The notes: generated by a model from the letters alone, not told the origin. 64,000 nt of DNA from Allobosea sp. CRIB-10 (GCF_900112185.1 NZ_FOKP01000014.1:62001-126000); one strand, 5' to 3'; shown: positions 34,406 through 43,326, numbered from the stretch's first letter. Numbers and translations are program-made.

Positions 34406-35985
34406 AACTGCACCCTGAGGCCGACCTGCGCGACGTTCGCGGTGTAGTCCGAGCCCTGATTGGTCGAGTTCAGCCGCTCATGGGTGAAGCTGGCGCGGAC
34501 CGAGAAGGTCCGGGTCAGCTTGTATTCGATCCTGGCGCCGATGGTGGACAGGTCCTCGCGCAGGTCCTGGCCGTCATATTCGGTGCGGCCATAGCCGGCG
34601 AAGCCCGTGACGGTGAGATTGCGGCGCAGCGCATGCGCCACTTCGAGATTGACGCGACGCGCCGTCGTGCCGCTCGAACCGGGGATGGTGGTGTCGCCGA
34701 GCTCGGCCGTGCCGCGCAGCGTCACCGTGGTCAGCGGCGTCGGCGTCCACAGGATCGCGGCATCGCCGACGAAGCCGCGCAGGTTCCGCAGCCGGCCATC
34801 CTCGTATTTGCGGTCCTGGTAGCCGCCCGAGACCTCGCCGGTGAGCATGCGGCTGATCTCGAAGGTCGAGCCGAGGCGAACCGTATAGCCGTCGGAGGAG
34901 CGCATATAGCCGCTGGAATCGACCTTTTCGTCGAACTGGCGGGTGTCGATCTCGCCCTGGACGAAGGGCTTGAAGCCCGGCGTCACCTCATAGGCCGCGC
35001 GCAGGCGCAGGCCGTATTGCGTCTGGTTGCGGTCGGCCTGGCTGAGGATGCGGCCATTACCGAGCTCGGCGTCCTCATAGTCCTGTCGATCGACCGAACC
35101 ACGCAGGGTGACTTGCAGGCGGTTGAAATCATGGGTGACGCCGGCCGCAGCGCCATAGGCCCAGGTGATCGGCCGGCCCTGCACGGCGGAGGTCAGGTCC
35201 GGCGAGCCGGGGCGCTGCGTATCGAGCCGAAGCCGTGATTCGAGCAGGATGCGGGTGTCGCGCGTTGCATCGAGTCGCAGCGACATGTTGCCTTCCGCAT
35301 CCGGGCGCGAGGCACTGTCATTGCGATAATAGCGGCTGTAGCCGCCACGCAGCATGCCGGTGAGCTCGTGCACGTTCCAATCGGACTGGACACCGAGCTC
35401 ACCCTCGGTACGGGTGAACAGCGAGCCCTTGCTCGCCCCGGAGATGCGCTCGGGATTGCTGTCATAGCCGACCGAGCCGGTGATCGCCGGGCGCAGGATG
35501 ACATTGCCGAGCCGCAGGCCGAGCGGCGCATACGGGTCCTCCTCCGGCCGCTTGCGCTTGCGCGGTTCGGGCGCCGGCGGAGGCGTCGGCGGCAGGTTGG
35601 ACACCGTCGGCTGCGGCGCGCGGAACTGGCGCTGGGTGACGCCGCGCAGGCGCGAGGACTGTAGCGGCTGGCTGGCGCGCGGCGGCTGCCCGCGTGCGAT
35701 CGCACTGGAGCGGCCCCGAACTGGCGCAACCGGATCGGCGACCCCATCCGGCAGAGCCGAGGCCTCGCCAGGAGGCGGGCCCGGCCGCTGCGCGACATAG
35801 TCGGGAGTGCCGGTCCGCAGGGCCGGAGCGCGCGGGCGCGCGGGCATGTCGATCGGCTGCGTCTGCGCTGTTGCCGGCTCGGGCCAGACCGTCAGCCCGG
35901 CGGCGCCGCAGCAGCCTGCGACGCCGGCCAGCCAGCAGATCTGGGCGAAACGGGACACGAGGCGGACGCTGCTCCGGCGAGGCAA
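34402..35985 (-). CDS. Outer-membrane beta-barrel protein (BBP2-type porin-like)
   Basis: The 527-residue protein has an N-terminal leader with the hydrophobic stretch ICWLAGVAGCCGAAGLTVW, then a Pro/Arg-rich linker to about residue 150. A long region of alternating beta strands with many aromatic and charged residues follows, for example ITGSVGYDSNPERISG, and it ends in LRVQF, the terminal Phe typical of outer-membrane barrels. It resembles the putative beta-barrel porin 2 family, which is often linked to surface polysaccharide export. The substrate is unknown. The region upstream to 36109 has no gene. Confidence 0.82.
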   Translation of the reverse strand: MPRRSSVRLVSRFAQICWLAGVAGCCGAAGLTVWPEPATAQTQPIDMPARPRAPALRTGTPDYVAQRPGPPPGEASALPDGVADPVAPVRGRSSAIARGQPPRASQPLQSSRLRGVTQRQFRAPQPTVSNLPPTPPPAPEPRKRKRPEEDPYAPLGLRLGNVILRPAITGSVGYDSNPERISGASKGSLFTRTEGELGVQSDWNVHELTGMLRGGYSRYYRNDSASRPDAEGNMSLRLDATRDTRILLESRLRLDTQRPGSPDLTSAVQGRPITWAYGAAAGVTHDFNRLQVTLRGSVDRQDYEDAELGNGRILSQADRNQTQYGLRLRAAYEVTPGFKPFVQGEIDTRQFDEKVDSSGYMRSSDGYTVRLGSTFEISRMLTGEVSGGYQDRKYEDGRLRNLRGFVGDAAILWTPTPLTTVTLRGTAELGDTTIPGSSGTTARRVNLEVAHALRRNLTVTGFAGYGRTEYDGQDLREDLSTIGARIEYKLTRTFSVRASFTHERLNSTNQGSDYTANVAQVGLRVQF

Positions 35986-36109
35986 AGGCTCATCCGCGCC
36001 GGGAGGGCGCGGATGGTTAACGGAGTTAGAACGAAGAGGGTTAATACCGCGTCAACGCCGTCGAGCTGGGCGCGTGACGGCTTGCTTTCGGGCCCTTGCC
36101 AGCGCTGTG

Positions 36110-37420
36110 TCAGCCGCCGACGAGGACCGTCGTCATGCCCATGACGATCTTGTCGGGCCCGCCGAGCGCTTCGAGCACGGTATCGCCCTGCCGGCACAGC
36201 GGCAGGCCGTTGACCAGCACCGTCTGCGATCCGTCGATCACCATGCCGGGGCCATGCGGCGGCACCGGTGTGGGTATCGAACAGAAGTGGATGTCGACCG
36301 ATCCGCCGGACGCCGCTCCAGCGGCGGCGGCCATTCCCGACATCATCGAGCTCATGCTGGCGGCCGCCGTCGTTTTGGCGGTCTGCTCGGCTGCATAAGC
36401 CGCCGGCGCTCCCGGCGTTCCCGCCGCGGCCAGTGTAGCAGCTTCGGCAGTCTTGATGGCCGTATCGACCGCAGCCTGGGCGGACTGGAGCGCAGCCGCC
36501 GCGGCGGCGGGCAAACCACGCCAGGCCAGCAAGCCGCCGATGATGACGTTGGGGCTTCCGGTACCAGGGGTAAGCGGGATTGTGTGCGCCGTCGGATCGG
36601 TCACGCGAGCGGCCGGGCGCCCGCCACCGCCGCCTCCGCCGGCTGCGGAGGAAGGGGAACTCGAACTGGCGCTTGGCGCAGGAGGTTTCGGCCCGGTTCC
36701 TCGCGCTTCGGCCATCACCGAGGTGATCTTGCCCTGTCCCTGCGCAGCTCCGGCGGCGGCGAGCGCTTTCGGCTGGGACGCATACAAGATGTCGCCGCTC
36801 CGGTTGACGATCTTCAGCGACGTCGCCTTGCCCTGCTGCTCGATTCGCTCCAGGGATTCGACCATGCCCTTGACGGCGGCATCGTGGATGCTGCGGGGCA
36901 CCATGCGCCCATAGCCCTGGGTGCGCTTCTGATTGTTGTAGCGATCCTGAACGCCCTGCCAGCTCACTTCGGGCGATACGGCCAGCGCGATCACCTCGAC
37001 CTCGTAGCCCGCATCGACCAGCTTCTGCACCAGGCGTTCCGCCTTGTCCGGCGATTTCAGCGTGCCGTCGATGATGAGATCGAGGCCATTCTCGATCGCC
37101 GCCTCGAGCACCGCCTCGGCGGCGTTGCTGGCGTCTTCATGCGTCTTGTCGGCAGCGGTCGTGTCATCCTCGCGCATGAGCTGGACATGGAGGGGATGGT
37201 TGGCGCGTGACGCGTCGGGATCGATGACGACCGCGCCGCCGGTCTCCCGCGCGGCCTCGATCGCCTTCTCGGTGAGCCCGCCCTTCCCGGAACCGGGCTG
37301 CCCGGCGAGGATCGTCGCCTTCTTCTGGCCGGACGATGGCGAGACGCGGTTGAGCGAGCGCTCGATCTCGGCGTCGAAATAGTCCTGGCGATCGGCGGGG
37401 GAGAGGAGGGATTGCGTCAT
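36110..37420 (-). CDS. Zeta-toxin kinase fused to C-terminal PAAR domain (putative T6SS or spike-delivered effector)
   Basis: Residues 35-215 are a Zeta toxin, a kinase whose known members phosphorylate UDP-N-acetyl sugars and stop cell-wall synthesis. It has Walker A GQPGSGKG (40-47, Lys46), VVIDPDASRANHP (Asp67), IIDGT (119-120) and arginines 160 and 172 in DRYNNQKRTQGYGRMVP. A Ser/Gly-rich linker spans about 243-267. PAAR-like sequence follows in two parts, ARVTDPTAHTIPLTPGTGSP (271-290) and DIHFCSIPTPVPPHGPGMVI (376-395) to GQ-like NGLPLCRQGDTV, split by an Ala-rich insert at 304-375. PAAR tips cap secretion spikes. Most such effectors have PAAR first. The ATG at 37420 is chosen; a TTG at 37432 overlaps the upstream gene. 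No secretion genes are nearby. Confidence 0.85.
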   Translation of the reverse strand: MTQSLLSPADRQDYFDAEIERSLNRVSPSSGQKKATILAGQPGSGKGGLTEKAIEAARETGGAVVIDPDASRANHPLHVQLMREDDTTAADKTHEDASNAAEAVLEAAIENGLDLIIDGTLKSPDKAERLVQKLVDAGYEVEVIALAVSPEVSWQGVQDRYNNQKRTQGYGRMVPRSIHDAAVKGMVESLERIEQQGKATSLKIVNRSGDILYASQPKALAAAGAAQGQGKITSVMAEARGTGPKPPAPSASSSSPSSAAGGGGGGGRPAARVTDPTAHTIPLTPGTGSPNVIIGGLLAWRGLPAAAAAALQSAQAAVDTAIKTAEAATLAAAGTPGAPAAYAAEQTAKTTAAASMSSMMSGMAAAAGAASGGSVDIHFCSIPTPVPPHGPGMVIDGSQTVLVNGLPLCRQGDTVLEALGGPDKIVMGMTTVLVGG

Positions 37421-37428
37421 GCCCGGAC

Positions 37429-37635
37429 TCAATGCCGGGACAGGACGTCGAGGATTTCCTGGTAACGGCGCGCGATCCGCTCGCTTTCCTCCTGATCCCC
37501 GCGTGCGAGCGCTTCCTTCTTGGCTTTGCGGAGCGCCGGCAACTGGGCGATCAGGCCTTCGCGCCAGATCGAGAGATCCTCGGCATAGCGCTGATACTCC
37601 GGCGACATGGCGGCCTTGATATCGCTATCCTTCAT
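37429..37635 (-). CDS. Small helical protein upstream of the Zeta-PAAR effector; putative antitoxin, immunity protein or chaperone
   Basis: This 68-residue charged protein starts at an ATG with AGGAG seven bases upstream and ends eight bases before the effector ATG (or overlaps the alternative TTG). Composition is helix-favouring throughout, for example SIWREGLIAQLPALRKAKKE and QEESERIARRYQEILDVL. I do not recognise a family. Zeta toxins are normally silenced by a small helical Epsilon antitoxin encoded just upstream, so position and size suggest an equivalent partner. An adaptor role in effector loading is the alternative. Confidence 0.65.
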   Translation of the reverse strand: MKDSDIKAAMSPEYQRYAEDLSIWREGLIAQLPALRKAKKEALARGDQEESERIARRYQEILDVLSRH

Positions 37636-37832
37636 GCTCGAACTCCTGGCATGGCGATGCGCAGCCTGTGGACGGCATCGTCGGGTAGCAGCGTGGCATC
37701 GTCAACACATCATCCGGCGCGGCGACTGACTCTGCCTATGCCGGAGACAGAAGCGGTTTCGGATGGCGCGAGCACCTGCCTGCCCGCAAAAAGTGTTTTC
37801 CACTTTCCCGGAACATGGTCTAGACGCCCGCC

Positions 37833-38804
37833 ATGATCGCGACCATCAGCGCTTCCGCCCTCCGCACCATCGCCACCGAGCGCACCGGGCTCGATGCCCT
37901 GCACGAGGCGATCGGCAACGGCCTCGCCGAGCCCTTCGCCGCCGCCGTTGAGATGATCCGCTCCTCCTCGGGCCGGGTCATCGTCACCGGCATGGGCAAA
38001 TCCGGCCATGTCGGCCGCAAGATCGCGGCGACGCTCGCCTCGACCGGCACACCCTCGCATTTCGTCCACCCGGCCGAGGCCAGCCATGGCGATCTCGGCA
38101 TGGTCCAGCCCGAGGATGTCGTAATCGCCCTGTCCTGGTCGGGTGAGGCGGTCGAGCTCTCGGCGATCGTCGGCTACACCCGCCGCTTCCGCGTCGGGCT
38201 GATCGCGATCACCGCCAACCGCGACAGCGCGCTCGGCCGCGAGGCCGACATCCCGCTCGTCCTGCCGAAAGCCGAGGAAGCCTGCCCGAACGGGCTCGCG
38301 CCGACGACCTCGACCACGATGCAGATGGCGCTCGGCGACGCGCTCGCGGTCGCCCTGCTGGAGGCGCGCGGCTTCTCGCGCCAGGATTTCTACGTCTACC
38401 ACCCCGGCGGCAAGCTCGGCGCGCAGCTCAAGACCGTCGCGACGATCATGCATTCCGGCGAGCATCTGCCGGTCGTCGGCGAGACCGCTGCGATGGCCGA
38501 TGTCGTCGCGATGATCACCGCCAAGGGTTTCGGCTGCGCCGTCGTCATCGATGCCGACGGCAGGCTCACCGGCGTCGTCACCGATGGTGACCTGCGCCGC
38601 AAGCTCGGCGCCGGCTGGGGCGGACGGCTTGCGCGCGACGTGATGACGCGGGATCCGCGCCGGATCGCGCCGGATGCGCTGACCGCCGAGGCGCTGGAGA
38701 TGGTCAACCGCTTGCGCGTCACCGCGCTGATTGTCGCCGATGCTGATGACAGGCCGGTCGGCTTGGTCCACGTCCATGACCTGCTGGCATTGGGCGTCGC
38801 CTGA
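37833..38804 (+). CDS. kdsD: Arabinose-5-phosphate isomerase (KpsF/GutQ family)
   Basis: KdsD converts ribulose 5-phosphate to arabinose 5-phosphate, the first step to KDO for lipopolysaccharide. The 323-residue protein has an SIS domain (VIVTGMGKSGHVGRKIAATL, HPAEASHGDLGM, ALSWSGEAVEL) over about residues 1-200 and two CBS domains after it (TVATIMHSGEHLP and ARDVMTRDPRRIAP). Length matches the family. The ATG at 37833 lacks a clear ribosome-binding site. It is followed 24 bases later by a LysR gene. Confidence 0.93.
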   Translation: MIATISASALRTIATERTGLDALHEAIGNGLAEPFAAAVEMIRSSSGRVIVTGMGKSGHVGRKIAATLASTGTPSHFVHPAEASHGDLGMVQPEDVVIALSWSGEAVELSAIVGYTRRFRVGLIAITANRDSALGREADIPLVLPKAEEACPNGLAPTTSTTMQMALGDALAVALLEARGFSRQDFYVYHPGGKLGAQLKTVATIMHSGEHLPVVGETAAMADVVAMITAKGFGCAVVIDADGRLTGVVTDGDLRRKLGAGWGGRLARDVMTRDPRRIAPDALTAEALEMVNRLRVTALIVADADDRPVGLVHVHDLLALGVA

Positions 38805-38828
38805 CCCTGGCACCTGGCGAGGAGGCCC

Positions 38829-39731
38829 ATGGCCGCGCTCGAATGGGATGATCTGCGCTATGTCCTCGCCGTCGCCGAGGCCGGCTCGCTCGCCGGTGCG
38901 GCGCGCGAACTGCGCGTCAACCACTCGACCGTGCTGCGTCGCATCGCCGCCTTCGAGCAGCAGCTCGGCCTTCGCCTGTTCGAGCGCCTGCCGACCGGCT
39001 ATGTCCTGACGGCCGGCGGCGAGGAGCTGGTCGCCGCCGCGCGCAGCATCTCCGGCACCGTCACCGAGCTCGAACGCCGGATCGCCGGGCAGGATCTGCG
39101 CCTCTCCGGCACGCTGCGGATCACCGCCACCGACACGCTGATGGGCTCGATCCTGCCGGAGATTCTCGCCGAATTCGGCGAGGCCCATCCCGGCATCGCC
39201 CTGGAGGTCGCGGTCTCCAATCTGATGTTCAACCTGACCAAGCGCGATGCCGATGTCGCGCTGCGCACCGCCGACAATCCGCCGCCGACTTTGGTCGGGC
39301 GCCGGGTCGGCAAGATCGCTTTCGCGATCTATGCCGCGCCCGCTTATCTCGCGAGACACGATCATGCCGATCTCGCCGAGCATCGCTGGATCGGGCCGGA
39401 CGATACCCTCGGCGGAACCTCGGTGGCGCGCTGGATGCAGGCCAAGCTGCCCAAGAGCGAGATCGTGCTCAGGGCCGATTCGCTGCTGGCGATGCAGCAG
39501 GCGGCGGTAGCGGGCTTGGGTCTGGTGGCGCTGCCCTGCTATCTCGGCGACAGCGTTCCGGCTCTCGCTTGCGTGCGCCGTCCCATGCCGGAGATAGAGA
39601 CCGCCTTGTGGATTCTGACCCATGAAGACCTGCGCGCCGCGGCGCGGGTCCGCGCCTTCACCGATTTCGCCTATGGCGCCTTCCGCAAGCGCCGCGCCTT
39701 GCTGGAGGCCGAGGGCGCGCCCTCCGCTTGA
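38829..39731 (+). CDS. LysR-family transcriptional regulator
   Basis: The 300-residue protein has an N-terminal LysR winged helix-turn-helix (LEWDDLRYVLAVAEAGSL, then RELRVNHSTVLRRIAAFEQQ, residues 4-62). A periplasmic-binding-protein-like effector domain follows with LRITATDTLMGSILPEILAE. GGAGG-type spacing precedes the ATG. It ends three bases from the convergent sugE stop. The target genes are not evident; it might regulate the nearby transporters on the opposite strand. Confidence 0.92.
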   Translation: MAALEWDDLRYVLAVAEAGSLAGAARELRVNHSTVLRRIAAFEQQLGLRLFERLPTGYVLTAGGEELVAAARSISGTVTELERRIAGQDLRLSGTLRITATDTLMGSILPEILAEFGEAHPGIALEVAVSNLMFNLTKRDADVALRTADNPPPTLVGRRVGKIAFAIYAAPAYLARHDHADLAEHRWIGPDDTLGGTSVARWMQAKLPKSEIVLRADSLLAMQQAAVAGLGLVALPCYLGDSVPALACVRRPMPEIETALWILTHEDLRAAARVRAFTDFAYGAFRKRRALLEAEGAPSA

Positions 39732-39734
39732 GGA

Positions 39735-40052
39735 TCACGCCTCGACCAGCTTGAGGCCGATCACGCCGATCAGGATCAGCGCGAGCAGGCCTAGGCGCAT
39801 CGGCGAGGCGCTTTCGCCGAGGGTGACGATGCCGGCGAGGGCGACGCCGAGCGCGCCGATGCCGACCCAGACCGCATAGGCGGTGCCGACAGGCAGTTGC
39901 TTCAGCGCCAGCGACAGCATGACGAAGCTGATGATCGCCGAGATGATGCCGATCAGGCTCGGCCAGAAGCGGGTGAAGCCGCCGGCCTGCTTCAGCGCGA
40001 CCGCCCAGACGATCTCGAGTAGGCCCGCTCCGGTGAGCAGCAACCAGGACAT
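39735..40052 (-). CDS. sugE: SMR-family transporter, SugE/Gdx type
   Basis: This 105-residue four-helix small multidrug resistance protein starts [20 protein letters not shown], with the glutamate and [14 protein letters not shown] pattern of the SugE/Gdx group. Members of that group export guanidinium or quaternary ammonium compounds by proton exchange. The ATG at 40052 has AAGGAGA upstream, and longer readings of the frame lack hydrophobic sequence. It lies downstream of the YdcZ-type transporter gene, with a strong hairpin between. Confidence 0.9.
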   Translation of the reverse strand: MSWLLLTGAGLLEIVWAVALKQAGGFTRFWPSLIGIISAIISFVMLSLALKQLPVGTAYAVWVGIGALGVALAGIVTLGESASPMRLGLLALILIGVIGLKLVEA

Positions 40053-40075
40053 GGGATGTCTCCTTGGAATGGGGT

Positions 40076-40098
40076 GACGGCGCCGGATCGGCGCCGTC
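40076..40098 (-). terminator. Strong hairpin between YdcZ-type gene and sugE
   Basis: GACGGCGCC and GGCGCCGTC form a perfect 9-bp stem with a 5-base loop, 16 bases after the upstream gene's stop and 23 before the sugE start. It may terminate the upstream gene or attenuate sugE. I saw no guanidine-riboswitch fold. Confidence 0.4.
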
Positions 40099-40113
40099 CT
40101 GAAGCTTGAGGGG

Positions 40114-41037
40114 TCAGAAGACCTTGATCGCGGCGACACCGAGCAGCAGGACGACGACGCCGGAGAAGCGCAGGGTCGAGATCTCGCGCTGGGGCAGGCG
40201 GAACCAGCCATGGCGGTCGACGAAGAGCGAGACGATCTGCTGGCCGGCAACGGTCAGGCCGACGGTGGCGGCGGTGCCGATCACGGGGATCGCGATGAAC
40301 ACGGTGGTGACATAGGTCGCGCCGCAGACCGCACCGATCCAGCCCCACCAAGGCATGGTCCGGAGGCCGCCGAGCTGGGGCTTGGCGCCGCCCATCAGCA
40401 GCAGCGTCACCAGCAGCACCGCGACCATCGACAAGGTCGCGACCGCAAAGCTGAACGCGCCGACGACGAAGGGCGCGCCGAGATCCTGCCGCAGCAAGCC
40501 GTTGATTGCGCCCTGTAACGGCAGAACGGCGCCGGCAATGAGGGCGAGCAGCATCCAGCCGAGCTTGGAGCCGGAGAGTTCCTTGGTCGCGCCTTTCTGG
40601 CCGAAGACGATCGCGACCACGCCGATGAGGACGGCGGCCTTGCCGAGCAGTGTGGCGGGCTTCGGCGTCTGCCGGGGCACGCCGAGCAGGCCGAAGCTGT
40701 CGAGCCCGAGCGAAGCCAGCATCTGGCCGGCGATCAACAGGCCAACCGCGACGACGGCGCCGAGCCGCGGGAAGACCAGGATGGTCGAGGCGACATAGAG
40801 CGCCGTCGCGACGCCGCCGATCGCATGCCACCAGGGCACGGCCCGCAGCCCGCCGAAAGCGGCGCTCGTGTCGGTCGCGAGCGCGACGATCAGCAGCAGG
40901 ATGGCGGCCAGGACGACCTTAATCGTGGTCGCGGCGAAGGGGCTGCCGGTCGCCTTCGACAATTGCGCATTGGCGCCGGCCTGCACCGCCAGCAGGCCGC
41001 CGGCGACGAGGGAGAGCGGGATGAAAAGGGTATCCAT
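40114..41037 (-). CDS. DMT-superfamily membrane transporter, YdcZ (DUF606) type
   Basis: The 307-residue hydrophobic protein has about ten membrane segments arranged as two similar halves. Each half carries a segment of the family pattern: [20 protein letters not shown] with VPWWHAIGG in the first, and [19 protein letters not shown] with [10 protein letters not shown] in the second. This internal repeat is characteristic of fused DUF606 proteins. The transported compound is unknown. sugE lies 61 bases downstream on the same strand and the GST gene just upstream, so the three may be co-expressed. Confidence 0.88.
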   Translation of the reverse strand: MDTLFIPLSLVAGGLLAVQAGANAQLSKATGSPFAATTIKVVLAAILLLIVALATDTSAAFGGLRAVPWWHAIGGVATALYVASTILVFPRLGAVVAVGLLIAGQMLASLGLDSFGLLGVPRQTPKPATLLGKAAVLIGVVAIVFGQKGATKELSGSKLGWMLLALIAGAVLPLQGAINGLLRQDLGAPFVVGAFSFAVATLSMVAVLLVTLLLMGGAKPQLGGLRTMPWWGWIGAVCGATYVTTVFIAIPVIGTAATVGLTVAGQQIVSLFVDRHGWFRLPQREISTLRFSGVVVLLLGVAAIKVF

Positions 41038-41070
41038 GACGAGACGTCCTGTAGGCTTGGCCGGGAGCGC

Positions 41071-41703
41071 TCAGGCGTCTGCGTGAGTGAGCACCGGCAC
41101 GGCGAGGCCGCGCTGCACGGCGGGGCGGGCCGCGATCGTCTCGTGCCAGCGCTTGAGATGAGGGGTATCGGTCAGGCTGACGCCGAGCTTGGGCAGGGCA
41201 TTGATCCAGGGCCAGACCATGATGTCGGCGATGCCGTAGCTGGCCTCGACCAGATAGGGCCGCAGCGCCAGCTCGCCGTCGAGGACACGCAGGATGCGGC
41301 CGGTCTCGCGCTCATAGCGCTCGATCGCATAGGGCAGCGTCTCCTTGGCGAAGACCTTGAAGTGCCAGAGCTGGCCGATCATCGGTCCGACATGAGCCGC
41401 CTGAAAGAAGCTCCATTGCAGCGTCTTGCCGAGCGCCTGCGGGCCGTTCGGCTGGAGCACGCCGGAGCGCTCGGCGAGATAGAGCAGGATCGCGCCGGTT
41501 TCGAATATCGTCCGGTCACGGTCGTGGTCGACGATGACCGGAATCTTGTTGTTCGGGTTGAGCGCCAGGAAGCTCGGCCGATGCTGCTCGCCCGCCTCGA
41601 TGTCGATAACGGTGACGGCATAGGGCAGCCCGGTTTCCTCGAGCATGATCGAGGCCTTGTGGCCGTTCGGGGTCTGGTAGGTATAGAGGTCGATCGGGGT
41701 CAT
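41071..41703 (-). CDS. Nu-class glutathione S-transferase / disulfide-bond reductase (YfcG-like)
   Basis: This 210-residue cytoplasmic protein has a thioredoxin-like N-terminal domain beginning IDLYTYQTPNGHKASIMLEE, with the TPNGHK motif of the YfcG/Ure2-like group that reduces disulfides or peroxides with glutathione. The cis-Pro region is NPNNKIPVIVD, followed by FETGAILLYLAE. The C-terminal helical domain includes DIMVWPWINAL. The ATG at 41703 has CGGAG upstream; an upstream extension of the frame runs through a palindromic repeat and is spurious. A repeat lies about 120 bases upstream. Confidence 0.92.
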   Translation of the reverse strand: MTPIDLYTYQTPNGHKASIMLEETGLPYAVTVIDIEAGEQHRPSFLALNPNNKIPVIVDHDRDRTIFETGAILLYLAERSGVLQPNGPQALGKTLQWSFFQAAHVGPMIGQLWHFKVFAKETLPYAIERYERETGRILRVLDGELALRPYLVEASYGIADIMVWPWINALPKLGVSLTDTPHLKRWHETIAARPAVQRGLAVPVLTHADA

Positions 41704-41824
41704 CGGCTTGCTCCGAAGTTTGGATGCCGATGAGATAACTTGTGCGATAACGCATAACGATGTGTGATACGACGTCAGAGAAATGCGAAATTGCACAGCT
41801 TGTGAGACGTGTCTGCGCTTCCCC

Positions 41825-41920
41825 GTCATGGTCGGGCTTGTCCCGACCATCCACGTCTTCATTTCACTGGTCGAGAGCGGCGGTCGAGACGTGGATGCTC
41901 GCCACAAGGGCGAGCATGAC
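41825..41920. repeat. Dispersed palindromic repeat, copy D
   Basis: The element begins GTCATGGTCGGGCTTGTCCC and ends AAGGGCGAGCATGAC, between the serA end and the GST start. It is nearly identical to copies C and E over both outer hairpins; the central 25 bases differ. Confidence 0.85.
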
Positions 41921-41949
41921 GAACTGGAAACGGGTGGTGGGTAGCAGGC

Positions 41950-43206
41950 TCAACCGCGCTCGTAGAGCAGCCGCGCCCGGATCGTGCCGTCGAGAGCGCG
42001 GATCTCCTCGATGATCTCGCGCGCGACCTCGCCGACCGGGTCGGCTTCCATCACGACATAGCCGATCTCGCCGTCGGTCTGGAAGTTCTGGGCGGCGATG
42101 TTGATGTTGCGGCTGGCGAAGACGTCGTTGAGGCGGCGCAGCATGCCCGGCGCATTGCGCTGGACCTGGATGAAGCGGGTGCCGGCCGGGCGCGCCGGCA
42201 ACTGCACCTGCGGGAAATTGACCGCGCCGACGGTCGAGCCGACATCGGAATAGTCGACCAGCTTGCGCGCCACCTCGGCTCCGATGCGCTCCTGCGCTTC
42301 CTCGGTCGAGCCGCCGATATGCGGGGTCAGGATGACGTTGGGCAGGCCCTGGATGGGCGTGACGAAGCGCTCGCTGTTCGAGGCCGGCTCCTTCGGGAAG
42401 ACGTCGACCGCGGCGCCAGCAAGCGCACCGCTGCGCAAGGCCTCGGCGAGGGCATCGAGATCGACGACCGTCCCGCGCGAATTGTTGATGAGATAGGCGC
42501 CCTGCTTCATCGCCGCGATCTCGGCCTTGCCGATCATGTTGTGCGTGGCCGGCGTTTCCGGAACATGCAGCGAGACGACGTCGCTGTTGGCGAGCAGGGC
42601 CTTCAGGCTCTCGACCGGCTCCGTGTTGCCATGGCGCAGGCGGTCGGTGTGATCGTAATAGATCACGCGCATGCCCATCGCCTCGGCGATGTTGGAGAGC
42701 TGGCTGCCGATATTGCCGTAGCCGACGATGCCGAGCACCTTGCCGCGCACCTCGAAGGAGCCGTTGGCCGATTTGTCCCAGCCGCCCTCATGCGCCGAGC
42801 GCGAGCGGTCGGGAATGCGGCGCAGCAGCATGACGATCTCGCCGATAGTGAGTTCGGCGACGCTGCGGGTGTTGGAGAAGGGCGCGTTGAAGACCGGGAC
42901 GCCGCGCAGGCGGGCGGCGTCGAGATCGACCTGGTTGGTGCCGACCGAGAAGCAGCCGACGGCGAAGAGGCGTTTTGCAGCGGCGAAGACCGGCTCGGTC
43001 AGCTGCGTGCGCGAGCGGATGCCGAGGATATGCGTCTTCTCGATGGCTTCGATGAGCTGGGCCTCGTCGAGCGCTTTCGGCAGGCGTGTCAGGTTGGTGT
43101 AGCCGGCCTGCTGCAGGGCGGCGACGGCGGAATCGTTGATCCCCTCGAGCAGGAGGACGCGGAGTCGGTCCTTCGGGAAGGAAAGCCGGTCGGTGGGAAG
43201 GTTCAT
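41950..43206 (-). CDS. serA: D-3-phosphoglycerate dehydrogenase
   Basis: SerA oxidises 3-phosphoglycerate, the first step of serine synthesis. The 418-residue protein has the E. coli-type layout: split substrate-binding domain, NAD-binding domain with GIVGYGNIGSQLSNIAEAMG and a C-terminal ACT domain for serine feedback (FIQVQRNAPGMLRRLNDVF to RARLLYERG). Catalytic residues are visible in NNSRGTVVD (Arg), VDVFPKEPAS (Glu) and TPHIGGSTEEAQE (His). It stands alone, with 120 bp to hmuV upstream. Confidence 0.95.
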   Translation of the reverse strand: MNLPTDRLSFPKDRLRVLLLEGINDSAVAALQQAGYTNLTRLPKALDEAQLIEAIEKTHILGIRSRTQLTEPVFAAAKRLFAVGCFSVGTNQVDLDAARLRGVPVFNAPFSNTRSVAELTIGEIVMLLRRIPDRSRSAHEGGWDKSANGSFEVRGKVLGIVGYGNIGSQLSNIAEAMGMRVIYYDHTDRLRHGNTEPVESLKALLANSDVVSLHVPETPATHNMIGKAEIAAMKQGAYLINNSRGTVVDLDALAEALRSGALAGAAVDVFPKEPASNSERFVTPIQGLPNVILTPHIGGSTEEAQERIGAEVARKLVDYSDVGSTVGAVNFPQVQLPARPAGTRFIQVQRNAPGMLRRLNDVFASRNINIAAQNFQTDGEIGYVVMEADPVGEVAREIIEEIRALDGTIRARLLYERG

Positions 43207-43326
43207 GGCGCGCTCGGATGGTCCAGCGATGCGCCCGCTCGCCTTGTCGGGCGGAAGGCGCCGGAGCGCTCGCTATAGACCTGTTGTCGCAGCGCACAAC
43301 CGCAAAGTTGTCGCGCCCGGCTCCCG

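Noticed and set aside
36110..37635. Idea that a complete type VI secretion locus surrounds the Zeta-PAAR gene
   Set aside because: Neighbours are a barrel protein and kdsD. No VgrG, Hcp, sheath or baseplate genes were found within the window.
37784..37830. Possible further repeat remnant before kdsD (AAAGTGTTTTCCACTTT)
   Set aside because: It resembles a short repeat seen in related genomes, but only one imperfect copy is present here, too little to annotate.
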